Shown: in pieces, positions 50,027-60,050 of the stretch
How the letters are laid out: each line of letters opens with the position of its first letter
Numbering within the stretch: the stretch's first letter is position 1
NCBI RefSeq assembly: GCF_000407365.1
Contig: NZ_ASVU01000002.1
Coordinates: 124,001-188,000 of the forward strand
DNA length: 64,000 nucleotides
Direction: 5' to 3'
Origin: Enterococcus asini ATCC 700915
GTDB lineage: Bacteria > Bacillota > Bacilli > Lactobacillales > Enterococcaceae
Program-made: the position numbers and the translations under genes
The notes under the pieces: generated by a model
Database searches by the model: none
What the model saw: only the letters and a program-made list of their open reading frames with translations
What the model was told of the DNA's origin: nothing

Positions 50027-50847
50027 CATTAGTCAAAGAAATGCGTGGAAAACTAACCATTACTGAATTGTGCCGACTTTTTGGCATTTCGCGTGCTTCT
50101 TACTACCGCTGGATTCAGCGAAAAGACTTAGGAAAATTGACTGCCCTTGAAGAATCTGTCCGCCATCTCTGCTTCTTGCATAAGTTTCGATATGGGTATC
50201 GGAAGATCACTGCATTGATTAATCAGAAATACAAAGTTAATAAAAATACAGTTCAAAAGATTATGCAAAAATATCATTGGAATTGTCGAGTGAAAATGAA
50301 GAAATGCAGTAAAGTTGGACAACCCTATAGGGTTGTTGAGAACAAACTAAATAGACAATTTTCTTCAGAAGCACCCTTAAAAAAATTGGTTACAGATATT
50401 ACTTATCTTCCTTTTGGTCAAAAACAATTGTATTTATCTTCTATCATGGACTTATATAATGGGGAAATTGTCGCCTATACTATCGGTGAAAAACAAGATA
50501 CAGCCTTTGTGCTAGATACACTGAATCAGCTGCCTGAAACAGCCGATTGTCTCTTGCACAGTGATCAAGGATCTGTTTATACTTCTTTTGACTATCAGAA
50601 TAAAATAAAAACAAAGGGCATTACCATGAGTATGTCCCGTAAAGGAACCCCCTCAGATAATGCCTGCATCGAATCGTTTCATGCCTCACTAAAGTCTGAA
50701 ACGTTCTACTTAGATGGACTCACAAATGAGCCTACTTCTATTGTAATCGAAACGGTAAAGGAATACATTACTTATTACAACGAAGATCGAATTCAACAAA
50801 AACTAGGCTACCAATCACCGATAGATTATCGGAAATCAGCAGCCTAG
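50005..50847 (+). CDS. IS3-family transposase OrfB (copy C)
   Basis: A 280-residue integrase-core protein. The DDE triad lies in LVTDITYLPFG, LLHSDQGSVYTS and CIESFHASLKSE. It overlaps OrfA by 22 bases; GGAGGTGG upstream may also permit independent translation. No frameshift or stop, so the element is probably active. Confidence 0.92.
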   Translation: MEPEVFVTLVKEMRGKLTITELCRLFGISRASYYRWIQRKDLGKLTALEESVRHLCFLHKFRYGYRKITALINQKYKVNKNTVQKIMQKYHWNCRVKMKKCSKVGQPYRVVENKLNRQFSSEAPLKKLVTDITYLPFGQKQLYLSSIMDLYNGEIVAYTIGEKQDTAFVLDTLNQLPETADCLLHSDQGSVYTSFDYQNKIKTKGITMSMSRKGTPSDNACIESFHASLKSETFYLDGLTNEPTSIVIETVKEYITYYNEDRIQQKLGYQSPIDYRKSAA

Positions 50848-50916
50848 GAAAATGCTTTTTTATGTTTGTCTCAGTATTTTAGGTTAGTTCCTGAGTGCAA
50901 GCCACGCTTTTTCGTT

Positions 50917-52419
50917 TTACTGATTTGTTAAGGGGGCCAGGTCCACCTGTGGATAGGAAGAGAAGAACTGGGCGAGTTTTTGCCGGATTTTTGGTAGATG
51001 CCCAGCTTCGTCGTTTTCAATCTGTAAGACTAAAAGTGGTTCGTGTAAGCTCATGCGTAGTAAAAACCAGCCAAAACCATCAGGAGCCCCTAATGAAATC
51101 CGGATGCCTTCTTCATTTTCCGGGTTGATCTGCCAACCGGGGATGGTCGTTACATAGTCTGAGAAGTCATTGATTATTTGTGTTCCCAGAGCGTGGGGTT
51201 GATTGCTTTGTAATTTTAGACGCAGTTCCAAAACATCGGCGGGTTGTCCCAAATCGGCAATCAAATCATCTAAGGATTGCCCGTTTTTTTGGAGGCTAGG
51301 CAATAGACTTAAAATCTTAGCCACAACATACGCCCCGTCGTCTAAAAAGTAATTTTCCCGGAAAGCCGCATGGCCACTCGTTTCAATGGCTAAGGGACAG
51401 TCGATTCCCGCTTTGTTTAAGTCAAGGGCTTTGTTAATCACGTTGCGATAGCCGGAAATGTAGCGCACTTGGCGACCACCCAGTGATTCGATAAAGGTCT
51501 TTAAGTGATCGGAGGTAGGGGAGTTTGTGACGATGGAAGCACCGGGAGACTCCTCCAATAAGATCCGACTTAAAACCGCAATTAAATTATTGCGATTTAA
51601 AATTTTGCCTGACTTGGTGATGATTCCAGAGCGATCCACATCCGTATCGAAAATAATCCCCAGATCTGCTTGATGAGTCAGCACGGCTTGCTGGATGCTT
51701 TCGCTCGCTTTTTGATTGTCAGGATTCGGAATATGATTGGGGAAATAGCCATCCGGTTCTAAAAACTGTGAGCCGGTAGTATCCGCTCCTAAAGGTTGTA
51801 AAACTTGTGAGGCAAAGAAGCCCCCGGCACCATTGCCGGCATCCACAAGAATTTTCAGACCTTTAAGAGGTTGCTGTTGGTTCGAGATTTCCGGAGCTAA
51901 GCCGTCACGAATTTTTTGAACCAAGAAGTCACTGTAAGAGGGTAATAAATCGGCTTGCTGGCTCTTGCCGCCTATCTCTGGTGTTAGAGGAGTGGGATGA
52001 GTCAAAATATACTCGATATCACTTTTTTCAGCGCCGCCACTTTTGGCGAAAATTTTTACACCGTTGTAATAATAAGGCAAGTGGCTAGCCGTAAGCATCA
52101 AGGCAAAATCACAAGCAAATTCAGGGAATTGGGTAGCCATAAACATGGCAGGGGTCGTGGCCAGACCAAAGTCGATCACGGTGATTTCTTGGGTGACAAA
52201 TACCTTTGTCAAAGTAGCAGCTAAGGTGGGGCCGGTTATGCGGCTATCCCGACCGATACCTACCACTAAAGGTCCGGTTTTTTGCTCACGAAACCAATGG
52301 ACCAATCCCCAGGCGATGTTTTCCATAGCCTCTGGGGTGAGGTTGGCTTTGTGTTCGTCTGTAGTTAAGGCAATGCCCCGGATATCGGAGCCATTTTTCA
52401 AATCTAAGAGGTCGCTCAT
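50917..52419 (-). CDS. Phosphohexomutase (phosphoglucomutase/phosphomannomutase family)
   Basis: A 500-residue alpha-D-phosphohexomutase. The four domains show the phosphoserine loop LMLTASHLPYYYNGVKIF (TASHxP; Leu replaces the usual Asn), the metal loop IIFDTDVDRSG (DxDxD), the sugar-binding ETSGHAAFREN and the C-terminal phosphate-binding GIRISLGAPDGFGW. It interconverts hexose 1- and 6-phosphates for cell-wall precursor synthesis. I use the ATG at 52419, because AAAGGA lies about eleven bases upstream and the ATG at 52431 overlaps it. Its terminator is split by IS copy C. Confidence 0.88.
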   Translation of the reverse strand: MSDLLDLKNGSDIRGIALTTDEHKANLTPEAMENIAWGLVHWFREQKTGPLVVGIGRDSRITGPTLAATLTKVFVTQEITVIDFGLATTPAMFMATQFPEFACDFALMLTASHLPYYYNGVKIFAKSGGAEKSDIEYILTHPTPLTPEIGGKSQQADLLPSYSDFLVQKIRDGLAPEISNQQQPLKGLKILVDAGNGAGGFFASQVLQPLGADTTGSQFLEPDGYFPNHIPNPDNQKASESIQQAVLTHQADLGIIFDTDVDRSGIITKSGKILNRNNLIAVLSRILLEESPGASIVTNSPTSDHLKTFIESLGGRQVRYISGYRNVINKALDLNKAGIDCPLAIETSGHAAFRENYFLDDGAYVVAKILSLLPSLQKNGQSLDDLIADLGQPADVLELRLKLQSNQPHALGTQIINDFSDYVTTIPGWQINPENEEGIRISLGAPDGFGWFLLRMSLHEPLLVLQIENDEAGHLPKIRQKLAQFFSSYPQVDLAPLTNQ

Positions 52420-52612
52420 GCGGCTAGTCATCCTTTCTTTTGGAACCCTTTACAGCTAGTATACCAAAAACGAACGAACTTTAAAGTATAATTTACCAAA
52501 AAGGTTTTTGAGTTCGTTCATCTCTACTAAGGTCGATTACTCCAGACACACTCCGCTGAAACCTAGGACAACTGCTAGTATTTTGCGGTATTTTGTTGTA
52601 TAATCAGGGTTT

Positions 52613-52643
52613 GAGGAGTGCAGGAATTGTACTCCTCCTTTTT
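52613..52643 (+). promoter_or_regulatory. Terminator-like hairpin in the 5' leader of the yqeG operon
   Basis: GAGGAGT pairs with ACTCCTC, followed by CTTTTT. A TATAAT at 52599-52604 puts transcription start at about 52611, so the hairpin is at the very 5' end: an attenuator or a 5' stabilising stem. Confidence 0.5.
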
Positions 52644-52684
52644 GAGAAAAGGATACGACAACGAGCGTAAGAAGAGGAGTATCG

Positions 52685-53215
52685 ATGTTTTTAAGTTATA
52701 AACCAACTTGGATGGTGGAGGCCATCTATCAAATTACCCCAGAACAGTTAAAAACTCAGGGCATCAAAGCCCTTTTGACCGATCTAGACAACACTTTGAT
52801 TGCCTGGAACAATCCAAATGGTACGGAAGAGCTCCGGGATTGGCTAGCTCAGATGGAAGCAGCAGGGATTCCCGTAATTGTGGTATCCAATAACAATGCC
52901 CAACGTGTGGCTAAAGCAATCGCTCCTTTTGGCTTAGCGTATATCTCCCGGGCACTGAAGCCTTTTGCTAGAGGTATCAAGCAGGCGTGTCGCCAGTTAT
53001 CCTTACCTCCAGAGGCTGTGGTAATGGTAGGAGATCAGCTGATGACCGATATCAAGGCCGCCAACGCTGCGGGGGTCAAGAGTATTTTAGTGAAGCCCGT
53101 GGTAAATACGGACGGCTGGAATACCCGCATCAATCGCTTTTTTGAAAGTAAAATTATGCGGCATTTAGTGAAAAAGAATCCAGATATGATCTGGCGAGGT
53201 GAATTACATGAGTGA
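52685..53215 (+). CDS. YqeG family HAD-IIIA phosphatase
   Basis: A 176-residue HAD phosphatase of the YqeG type. Motif I LLTDLDNTLIAWN (DxDxT), motif II VVSNNN, the conserved KP in ALKPFARGI, and motif III MVGDQLMTDIKAAN are complete. Members include a mitochondrial phosphatidylglycerophosphate phosphatase and bacterial proteins of less certain substrate. AAGAGGAG precedes the ATG. It overlaps yqeH by eight bases at the head of a seven-gene operon. Confidence 0.9.
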   Translation: MFLSYKPTWMVEAIYQITPEQLKTQGIKALLTDLDNTLIAWNNPNGTEELRDWLAQMEAAGIPVIVVSNNNAQRVAKAIAPFGLAYISRALKPFARGIKQACRQLSLPPEAVVMVGDQLMTDIKAANAAGVKSILVKPVVNTDGWNTRINRFFESKIMRHLVKKNPDMIWRGELHE

Positions 53216-54332
53216 AACAATTGAAAACGAAGCGCTTCATTGTATTGGCTGTGGGGCGGTTATCCAAACGACGACGCCGGACGAACTAGGTTACACGCCT
53301 CAGTCCGCTTTGGAAAAGGGGCTAGCCACAGGGGAAGTCTACTGCCAACGCTGCTTCCGTTTGCGTCACTACAATGAAATCCAAGACGTGAGCTTAACCG
53401 ACGACGACTTCTTGCGCCTGTTAAATGAATTAGGCCAAAAAGACGCCTTAATCGTCAATGTGGTGGATATCTTTGACTTTAACGGCTCACTGATTCCGGG
53501 CTTGCATCGCTTTGTAGGGGATAATCCGGTCCTACTCGTAGGCAATAAAGTCGATATCTTACCAAAATCACTGAAGAAGCCGAAGATGACCCAGTGGATG
53601 CGGGAGCGGGCTCACGAAGCTGGCTTGCGGCCAGTGGATGTGCTTTTGACCAGCGCGAAAAAGCCAAATGAAATGACCACTCTTTTAGAAACCATTGAAA
53701 AATATCGCGAAGGCCGGGATGTTTACGTGGTCGGGGTGACCAATGTAGGTAAATCCACCTTGATTAATGCCATTATCAAGCAAACTGCCGGCATCAAGGA
53801 ATTGATTACGACTTCGCGATTCCCAGGAACCACCTTGGATAAGATTGAGATTCCATTGGACGATGGCCATTTTCTAATCGATACCCCGGGGATCATTCAT
53901 CGGCATCAAATGGCGCATTACCTAGGGAAGAAAGACTTAAAAATCATCGCACCTAACAAGGAAATCAAACCGAAAGTCTACCAGTTGAACCCAGGCCAGA
54001 CATTGTTCTTTGGCGGCTTGGCTCGTTTTGACTTTATCAGCGGGGATCGAGCTTCCTTTACTGCTTTTATGGCCAATGATTTGGAGATTCACCGGACGAA
54101 ATTGGAAAAAGCAGACGCCTTTTACGAAAAACACGTCGGAGGACTCTTGCAACCCCCTCGCCCGGATGAAGTGGCAAACTTTCCTGAGTTGGTACGCTTT
54201 GAGTTTTCGGTTAAAGAAAAGACGGATATCGTCTTTGCCGGCTTAGGCTGGGTAACTGTGCAAAAACCGGCCGTTGTCAGTGGCTGGGCACCAAAAGGCG
54301 TGGATGTATTACGGAGAAAAGCATTAGTATAG
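53208..54332 (+). CDS. yqeH: Ribosome biogenesis GTPase YqeH
   Basis: A 374-residue circularly permuted GTPase needed for 30S subunit assembly. An N-terminal zinc finger (CIGCG, CQRC) comes before the G-domain, in which G4 (VGNKVDILP) and G5 precede G1 (GVTNVGKSTLIN) and G3 (LIDTPGII), the mark of permutation. The ATG at 53208 overlaps the end of yqeG. A C-terminal RNA-binding domain fills about residues 230-374. Full length. Confidence 0.95.
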   Translation: MSETIENEALHCIGCGAVIQTTTPDELGYTPQSALEKGLATGEVYCQRCFRLRHYNEIQDVSLTDDDFLRLLNELGQKDALIVNVVDIFDFNGSLIPGLHRFVGDNPVLLVGNKVDILPKSLKKPKMTQWMRERAHEAGLRPVDVLLTSAKKPNEMTTLLETIEKYREGRDVYVVGVTNVGKSTLINAIIKQTAGIKELITTSRFPGTTLDKIEIPLDDGHFLIDTPGIIHRHQMAHYLGKKDLKIIAPNKEIKPKVYQLNPGQTLFFGGLARFDFISGDRASFTAFMANDLEIHRTKLEKADAFYEKHVGGLLQPPRPDEVANFPELVRFEFSVKEKTDIVFAGLGWVTVQKPAVVSGWAPKGVDVLRRKALV

Positions 54333-54357
54333 AGGTATATGGAAGGAACGTGAAAAG

Positions 54358-54669
54358 ATGGAATTACGTGGCAAGCAAAAGCGTTTTTTACGCAGCAAAG
54401 CCCATCACCTACAACCGATTTTTCAAGTCGGCAAAGGTGGTTTAAACGAAGCGATGATTCACCAAATCGCAGAAGCACTGGAAAAAAGAGAATTGATTAA
54501 AATCACTTTGTTGCAAAATACCGATGAAATTGCCGAAGAGGTGGCGGAGGTTTTACACCAGGAGATCAACTGTGAAATCGTCCAAATCATCGGGCGAGTA
54601 GTCGTCTTGTTTAAGCCTTCCAGTAAGGAGAAATACCAAAAAATTTCCCCAGAAGTCAAAGCAATTTAA
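54358..54669 (+). CDS. yhbY: YhbY family RNA-binding protein (CRM domain)
   Basis: A 103-residue CRM-domain protein associated with pre-50S ribosomes. The start LRGKQKRFLRSKAHHLQPIF, the GKGGLNEAMIHQIAEALEKRELIKI core with its GxxG-like loop and the C-terminal IIGRVVVLFK strand fit the family. GAAGGAACG precedes the ATG. It lies 25 bp after yqeH and 39 bp before nadD. Confidence 0.94.
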   Translation: MELRGKQKRFLRSKAHHLQPIFQVGKGGLNEAMIHQIAEALEKRELIKITLLQNTDEIAEEVAEVLHQEINCEIVQIIGRVVVLFKPSSKEKYQKISPEVKAI

Positions 54670-54708
54670 GTAGCATCGACTTACAAGACAGGAAAGTGAG
54701 GGAGTAAG

Positions 54709-55347
54709 TTGCAAACCAAGATTTCAAAAGGCGTACAAACTTTGGTAGCCAACGCCCAACCTGAGTTTGTAAAACGAAGACAAGTGGGCATCCTTGGGGG
54801 GAATTTCAATCCGGTGCATCAAACCCATCTGATTTTAGCCGACCAAGTAGGCCGCTTACTAGGATTGGATCAGGTGTATCTGATGCCGGAATTCCTACCT
54901 CCTCATGTGGATGAAAAGCCAACGATTGCCTCAGAGCACCGCTTGGCAATGTTGCAGCTGGCTGTGGCGGACAATCCGCTACTGGCCATTGAGCCCATTG
55001 AATTGCAGCGCAAAGGCAAGAGCTATACGTACGAAACCATGAAAGAATTGCGACAGTTGCATCCCGATACTGATTTTTACTTCATTATCGGTGGGGACAT
55101 GGTGGCGTATTTACCGAAGTGGTACAAGGTGGATGAACTGATGCAGCTAGTCCAATTTGTCGGTGTTCGACGCCCGGGTTATCCGGAAGTTTCGGATTAT
55201 CCATTAATGTGGGTGGACGTGCCGCTGATGGATTTAAGCTCCACCATGATTCGGCAAAAAGTGGCCCAAGGCTGTTCCATTCGGTATTTTGTGCCGGAAG
55301 CCGTGCGGGCCTATATCGAGGAAAAGGGGCTGTATGTGGATGAGTGA
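54709..55347 (+). CDS. nadD: Nicotinate-nucleotide adenylyltransferase
   Basis: A 212-residue enzyme that forms deamido-NAD from nicotinate mononucleotide and ATP. The nucleotidyltransferase GGNFNPVHQTHLILADQVG (HxxH-type), FIIGGDMVAYLPKWYK and the C-terminal SSTMIRQKVAQGCSIRYFVP (ISSTxxR) motifs are present. The start is a TTG at 54709 with GAGGGAG upstream. The 25-residue N-terminal extension before the catalytic core is a little longer than in many homologues. Its end overlaps yqeK by eight bases. Confidence 0.93.
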   Translation: MQTKISKGVQTLVANAQPEFVKRRQVGILGGNFNPVHQTHLILADQVGRLLGLDQVYLMPEFLPPHVDEKPTIASEHRLAMLQLAVADNPLLAIEPIELQRKGKSYTYETMKELRQLHPDTDFYFIIGGDMVAYLPKWYKVDELMQLVQFVGVRRPGYPEVSDYPLMWVDVPLMDLSSTMIRQKVAQGCSIRYFVPEAVRAYIEEKGLYVDE

Positions 55348-55945
55348 AGCATATACGGAAATGGAGCGAGAACTCCTTTTGCAAAAAGTGCAAATGCACA
55401 TGAGTGAAAAACGCTTTAAACACGTTTTAGGTGTGGAAGAAACCGCAGTCGCTTTGGCCGAAAAATACGGAGCGGATCCTGAGAAAGCTTCAATTGCGGC
55501 TTTGTGTCATGATTACGCCAAAGAACGTCCTGATGATGAATTTCAAATGGTGATTCGTCGAGACGGCTTTGATCTTGATTTATTGAATTGGAACAATGCG
55601 ATTTGGCATGGAGTTGTAGGCGCCGACTTTGTCCAGCGGGAGTTGGGCATTGACGACGAAGAGATTTTAAATGCCATTCGTTTGCATACTACCGGAGCGG
55701 CCCAGATGACACTTTTGGATAAAATCATCTATGTGGCGGATTATATCGAGCCAGGTCGGGACTTTCCCGGTGTCCAAGAAGCCCGAGAAATCGCTTTGGT
55801 GGATTTAGATGAAGCAGTAGCCTATGAAACCAAACATACGTTAGAACATTTGCTGGCAACAGAAAAAGCTGTGTACCCAAAAACAATTGAAACCTATAAT
55901 TACTGGGTTGCCAAACACAATCGAAAAGGAGCTGACCTAAAATAG
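55340..55945 (+). CDS. yqeK: HD-domain hydrolase YqeK (Ap4A hydrolase type)
   Basis: A 201-residue HD-superfamily phosphohydrolase; YqeK proteins cleave diadenosine tetraphosphate symmetrically to ADP. The metal ligands are visible in RFKHVLGVEETAVALAEKYG, AALCHDYAKE (HD) and IRLHTTGA, IYVADYIEPGRDF. The ATG at 55340 overlaps the nadD end in an ATGAGTGA arrangement; the in-frame extension upstream runs inside nadD and is not used. Four-base overlap with the inferred rsfS start. Confidence 0.92.
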   Translation: MSEAYTEMERELLLQKVQMHMSEKRFKHVLGVEETAVALAEKYGADPEKASIAALCHDYAKERPDDEFQMVIRRDGFDLDLLNWNNAIWHGVVGADFVQRELGIDDEEILNAIRLHTTGAAQMTLLDKIIYVADYIEPGRDFPGVQEAREIALVDLDEAVAYETKHTLEHLLATEKAVYPKTIETYNYWVAKHNRKGADLK

Positions 55946-56298
55946 ATAGTCAGAAAATATTAGAAATCGCCGTGAAAGCGGCAGATAGTAAACATGCAGA
56001 GGACATTTTAGCATTGGACGTGCGGGAAATTTCCCTATTGGCGGATTATTTCGTGATCTGCTCGGCTAATAGTGAGCGCCAAATCAATGCCATTATCGAC
56101 GAAGTCCTAGAACAAGAAGAAAAAAATGGCGTGGAAGTCAAGCGCATTGAAGGCAAAGACGGGGCCGCTTGGGTGTTAATCGATTTAGGAGATGTGATTG
56201 TTCACGTCTTCTCCAATAACGAACGGGCCTTCTACAATTTGGAAAAATTGTGGGCGGATGCACCCCTTGTGGACATCAGTCAGTGGGTCGTGGCGTAA
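55942..56298 (+). CDS. rsfS: Ribosome silencing factor RsfS, apparent AUA start
   Basis: RsfS binds protein L14 on the 50S subunit and blocks subunit joining in poor conditions. The core SKHAEDILALDVREISLLADYFVICSANS and KDGAAWVLIDLGDVIVHVF is typical. The only canonical start, GTG at 55972, gives 108 residues, lacks the usual N-terminal helix and has no ribosome site. AAAAGGAG (55924-55931) points to an ATA codon at 55942 ten bases on, giving DSQKILEIAVKAADSK and the usual length of 118 residues. I annotate the ATA start; the family assignment is secure, the start is not. Confidence 0.85.
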   Translation: MDSQKILEIAVKAADSKHAEDILALDVREISLLADYFVICSANSERQINAIIDEVLEQEEKNGVEVKRIEGKDGAAWVLIDLGDVIVHVFSNNERAFYNLEKLWADAPLVDISQWVVA

Positions 56299-57041
56299 TG
56301 GCGTACGAAACCTTTGCCTTTGTCTACGATGAGGTAATGGACAAAAATCTTTATGATAAGTGGTTGGCTTTTGCCAAGCGTCATTTAGGTAGCCGCCGGC
56401 AAGTGCTGGAGCTTGCTTGTGGTACCGGGGCTTTGGCCGTGGCTTTTGCCAAAGAAGGCTATGAAGTGACTGCTTTGGACCTGTCAGAAGAGATGCTCAT
56501 GATGGCCAGTGAGCGAGCCTATGAAGAGCAGGTAGACATTCAATTATTAGCGGGAGATATGCAGGACTTGCAAGGTGTGGGCACCTTTGAAGCGGTCACG
56601 TGTTTCTCCGACTCTTTGTGCTATATGCCGGATGCGCATAGTGTTCAGCAGGTTTTTGATGAGGTCTATCAGGTTTTAGACGACGAGGGAGTTTTTGTCT
56701 TCGATGTCCATTCCCAATACCAAATCAATGAGGTCTTTCCGGAGTACAGCTATCACTACCAAACAGACGAGTTCGCCTTTTTATGGGATAGCTATCAGGA
56801 TGCACCGGACACGATTCAGCACTTCTTAACCTTTTTTGTTCCTGAGAATCCTGGGACAGATGAGGTGCCTAGCTTGTTTATTAGACAAGATGAAGTCCAT
56901 GAAGAACGGACCTATCCTTTGAATCAATACGTGAGCATGCTGGAAAACAGCGGCTTTCGTCAAGTAAATTGCTATGCAGATTTTATCGATAGTGCGCCTA
57001 ATGAAAAGAGCCGTCGTTGGTTTTTTGTCTGCCAGAAGTAA
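56298..57041 (+). CDS. Class I SAM-dependent methyltransferase
   Basis: A 247-residue Rossmann methyltransferase. Motif I VLELACGTGALAVAFAKEG, the acidic loop VTALDLSEEMLMMA and motif II LAGDMQDLQG are clear, followed by FDVHSQYQINEVF. The ATG at 56298 overlaps the rsfS stop by one base. It is the last gene of the yqeG operon; homologues in the same place are common in Firmicutes, but the methylated substrate is unknown. Confidence 0.9.
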   Translation: MAYETFAFVYDEVMDKNLYDKWLAFAKRHLGSRRQVLELACGTGALAVAFAKEGYEVTALDLSEEMLMMASERAYEEQVDIQLLAGDMQDLQGVGTFEAVTCFSDSLCYMPDAHSVQQVFDEVYQVLDDEGVFVFDVHSQYQINEVFPEYSYHYQTDEFAFLWDSYQDAPDTIQHFLTFFVPENPGTDEVPSLFIRQDEVHEERTYPLNQYVSMLENSGFRQVNCYADFIDSAPNEKSRRWFFVCQK

Positions 57042-57063
57042 AAAATAGTAGGTATGAAACTGA

Positions 57064-57127
57064 AACCGAATGATTTGTAATCGGTGCTGCTAGATTCAGT
57101 GGCGCGATTATGAATCATTCGGTTTTT
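57064..57127 (+). terminator. Intrinsic terminator of the yqeG-rsfS operon
   Basis: AACCGAATGATT pairs with AATCATTCGGTT across a long loop with its own partial pairing, followed by TTTTT. Confidence 0.85.
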
Positions 57128-57269
57128 TTGTGCAGCGGTCAGGGAGTGGTTTTAGAGACATTCTTTTTAGTAAGATTAGCGTTTTCACAAGACTATTTAT
57201 GCAAGAGTTGTTATAATTAAGAAGAGTATGACTAATGTCTAGTCATATAATGAATGACCATGATTATGA

Positions 57270-58715
<1,446 letters not shown>

Positions 58716-58719
58716 GACA

Positions 58720-58750
58720 AAAAAGAGGCCGCTTGCGGTCTCTTTTTTGC
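58720..58750 (+). terminator. Intrinsic terminator after the GH1 gene
   Basis: AAAAAAGAGGCCGC-TTGC-GGTCTCTTTTTT. Confidence 0.88.
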
Positions 58751-58798
58751 TTGCAAGGTAGTTGCTTTTCTTCTGGTATAATAAGGCGAGGTGAAAAA

Positions 58799-59965
58799 AT
58801 GAAGTCAGTGGGAATCATCGTAGAATACAATCCATTTCACAATGGGCACGCGTATCACGCTAAAATGGCCCGAGAATTAACCGGTGCCCAAGTAGTAATC
58901 GCGGTTATGAGTGGGAATTTTTTGCAACGGGGAGAGCCGGCGATTGTCGACAAATGGTTGCGGGCCGAGGCAGCTTTACATAATGGGGTGGACTTAGTCG
59001 TGGAACTGCCTGTGCCTTGGTCCTTGCAAGCGGCGGATTATTTTGCCAAAGGGGGCGTCATGCTCTTACAGGCGTTAAACTGTGAGAACCTCTGTTTTGG
59101 TACCGAGGGCAGTGCCGACTTTGATTATCAAGCCTTTGGGCGCTTTGCGTGGGAAGAACAAGATCGGGTGGATACCGCCTTCCAAAAGATTACGGATCAA
59201 AAAATGACCTATCCCCAAAAGATGAACCAAGTTTATGGAGAACTTTTTCCGAGTTTGCAGTTATCTGGGGAGACCCCTAATCATATCTTAGGACTAACCT
59301 ATGCCAAGGAAAATGCCAGTTATGCCCATCCCATGAAGCTTTGGTCGATACAGCGGCAAGGAGCAGCCTACCATGATAATGAGCTGACTCAGGAGTTTGC
59401 CAGTGCCACAGGAATTCGCCAAGCGTTGCAAGAAGGTAAAGCAGTGAGTGACTGGGTGCCCCAAGAGACAGCTGTTGCCCTTGGAAAACAACAGGTCACT
59501 TGGGAAGCCCTCTGGCCACTATTGCGCTATCGGATATTGGCCAGTCGTAAAAGTGATTTACAAAATATCTACCAAATGGTGGAAGGCCTAGAAAGTCGCT
59601 TATTGACGGCTGCCCAAAAAGAAGCCGATTTTCAGGGATTTCTCAGCCAAGTGAAGTCCAAACGCTATACTTGGACTAGGATTCAACGCTTGCTTTGCTA
59701 TACTCTTTTGAACATCACCAAAGAGGAGATGCAGAAGGCGTGGTCAGAACCAGGTTTACGCGTCTTAGGGTACACACCACAAGGTAAAGCCTATCTTCAT
59801 CAGCAGAAGAAGGCGCTGGGGCTACCGTTACTGTCAAAAATCGGCCAAGGAACGACCATGGAACAGGTCTTAACGAAGCGTAGTGACCAACTTTATCGCC
59901 TAGGAGATGAGCGGGTACCGGAGCAAAACACCGGGCGCTTTCCGCAATTCGTGGAATTTCCATAG
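58799..59965 (+). CDS. tmcAL: tRNA(Met) cytidine acetate ligase (TmcAL, YlbM-like)
   Basis: A 388-residue nucleotidyltransferase-like enzyme that acetylates the wobble cytidine of elongator tRNA(Met) using acetate and ATP. The N-terminal VGIIVEYNPFHNGHAYH (HxGH motif), MSGNFLQRGEPAIVDKW and ELPVPWSLQAADYFAKG blocks match the family. GAGGTG precedes the ATG at 58799; the 22-residue extension runs into the terminator upstream and is discarded. Monocistronic. Confidence 0.92.
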   Translation: MKSVGIIVEYNPFHNGHAYHAKMARELTGAQVVIAVMSGNFLQRGEPAIVDKWLRAEAALHNGVDLVVELPVPWSLQAADYFAKGGVMLLQALNCENLCFGTEGSADFDYQAFGRFAWEEQDRVDTAFQKITDQKMTYPQKMNQVYGELFPSLQLSGETPNHILGLTYAKENASYAHPMKLWSIQRQGAAYHDNELTQEFASATGIRQALQEGKAVSDWVPQETAVALGKQQVTWEALWPLLRYRILASRKSDLQNIYQMVEGLESRLLTAAQKEADFQGFLSQVKSKRYTWTRIQRLLCYTLLNITKEEMQKAWSEPGLRVLGYTPQGKAYLHQQKKALGLPLLSKIGQGTTMEQVLTKRSDQLYRLGDERVPEQNTGRFPQFVEFP

Positions 59966-60050
59966 AAAATGCTTCACAGAATGCTTTTTGACAAGTATAA
60001 TGGAACAGGATATTTTTCAAAATAACAATTACTGAAAGCGAAGTGTAATT

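Larger units (their letters stand above)
49612..50894 (+). mobile_element. IS3-family insertion sequence, copy C (different type), 1283 bp
   Basis: Imperfect inverted ends (AGGGAACTGACC... at left; TCAGGAACTAACC... read inward from right) with a CTGAGACAAA/TGAGACAAA block further in, and a 3-bp GTG duplication. Encodes OrfA and OrfB unrelated in detail to copies A and B. It sits in the loop of a terminator at the 3' end of the phosphohexomutase gene. Confidence 0.82.

Noticed and set aside
57174-57187. cre site (CcpA) upstream of the GH1 gene
   Set aside because: GATTAGCGTTTTCA keeps the central CG and the end CA but lacks the leading TG; too degenerate to list as a feature.
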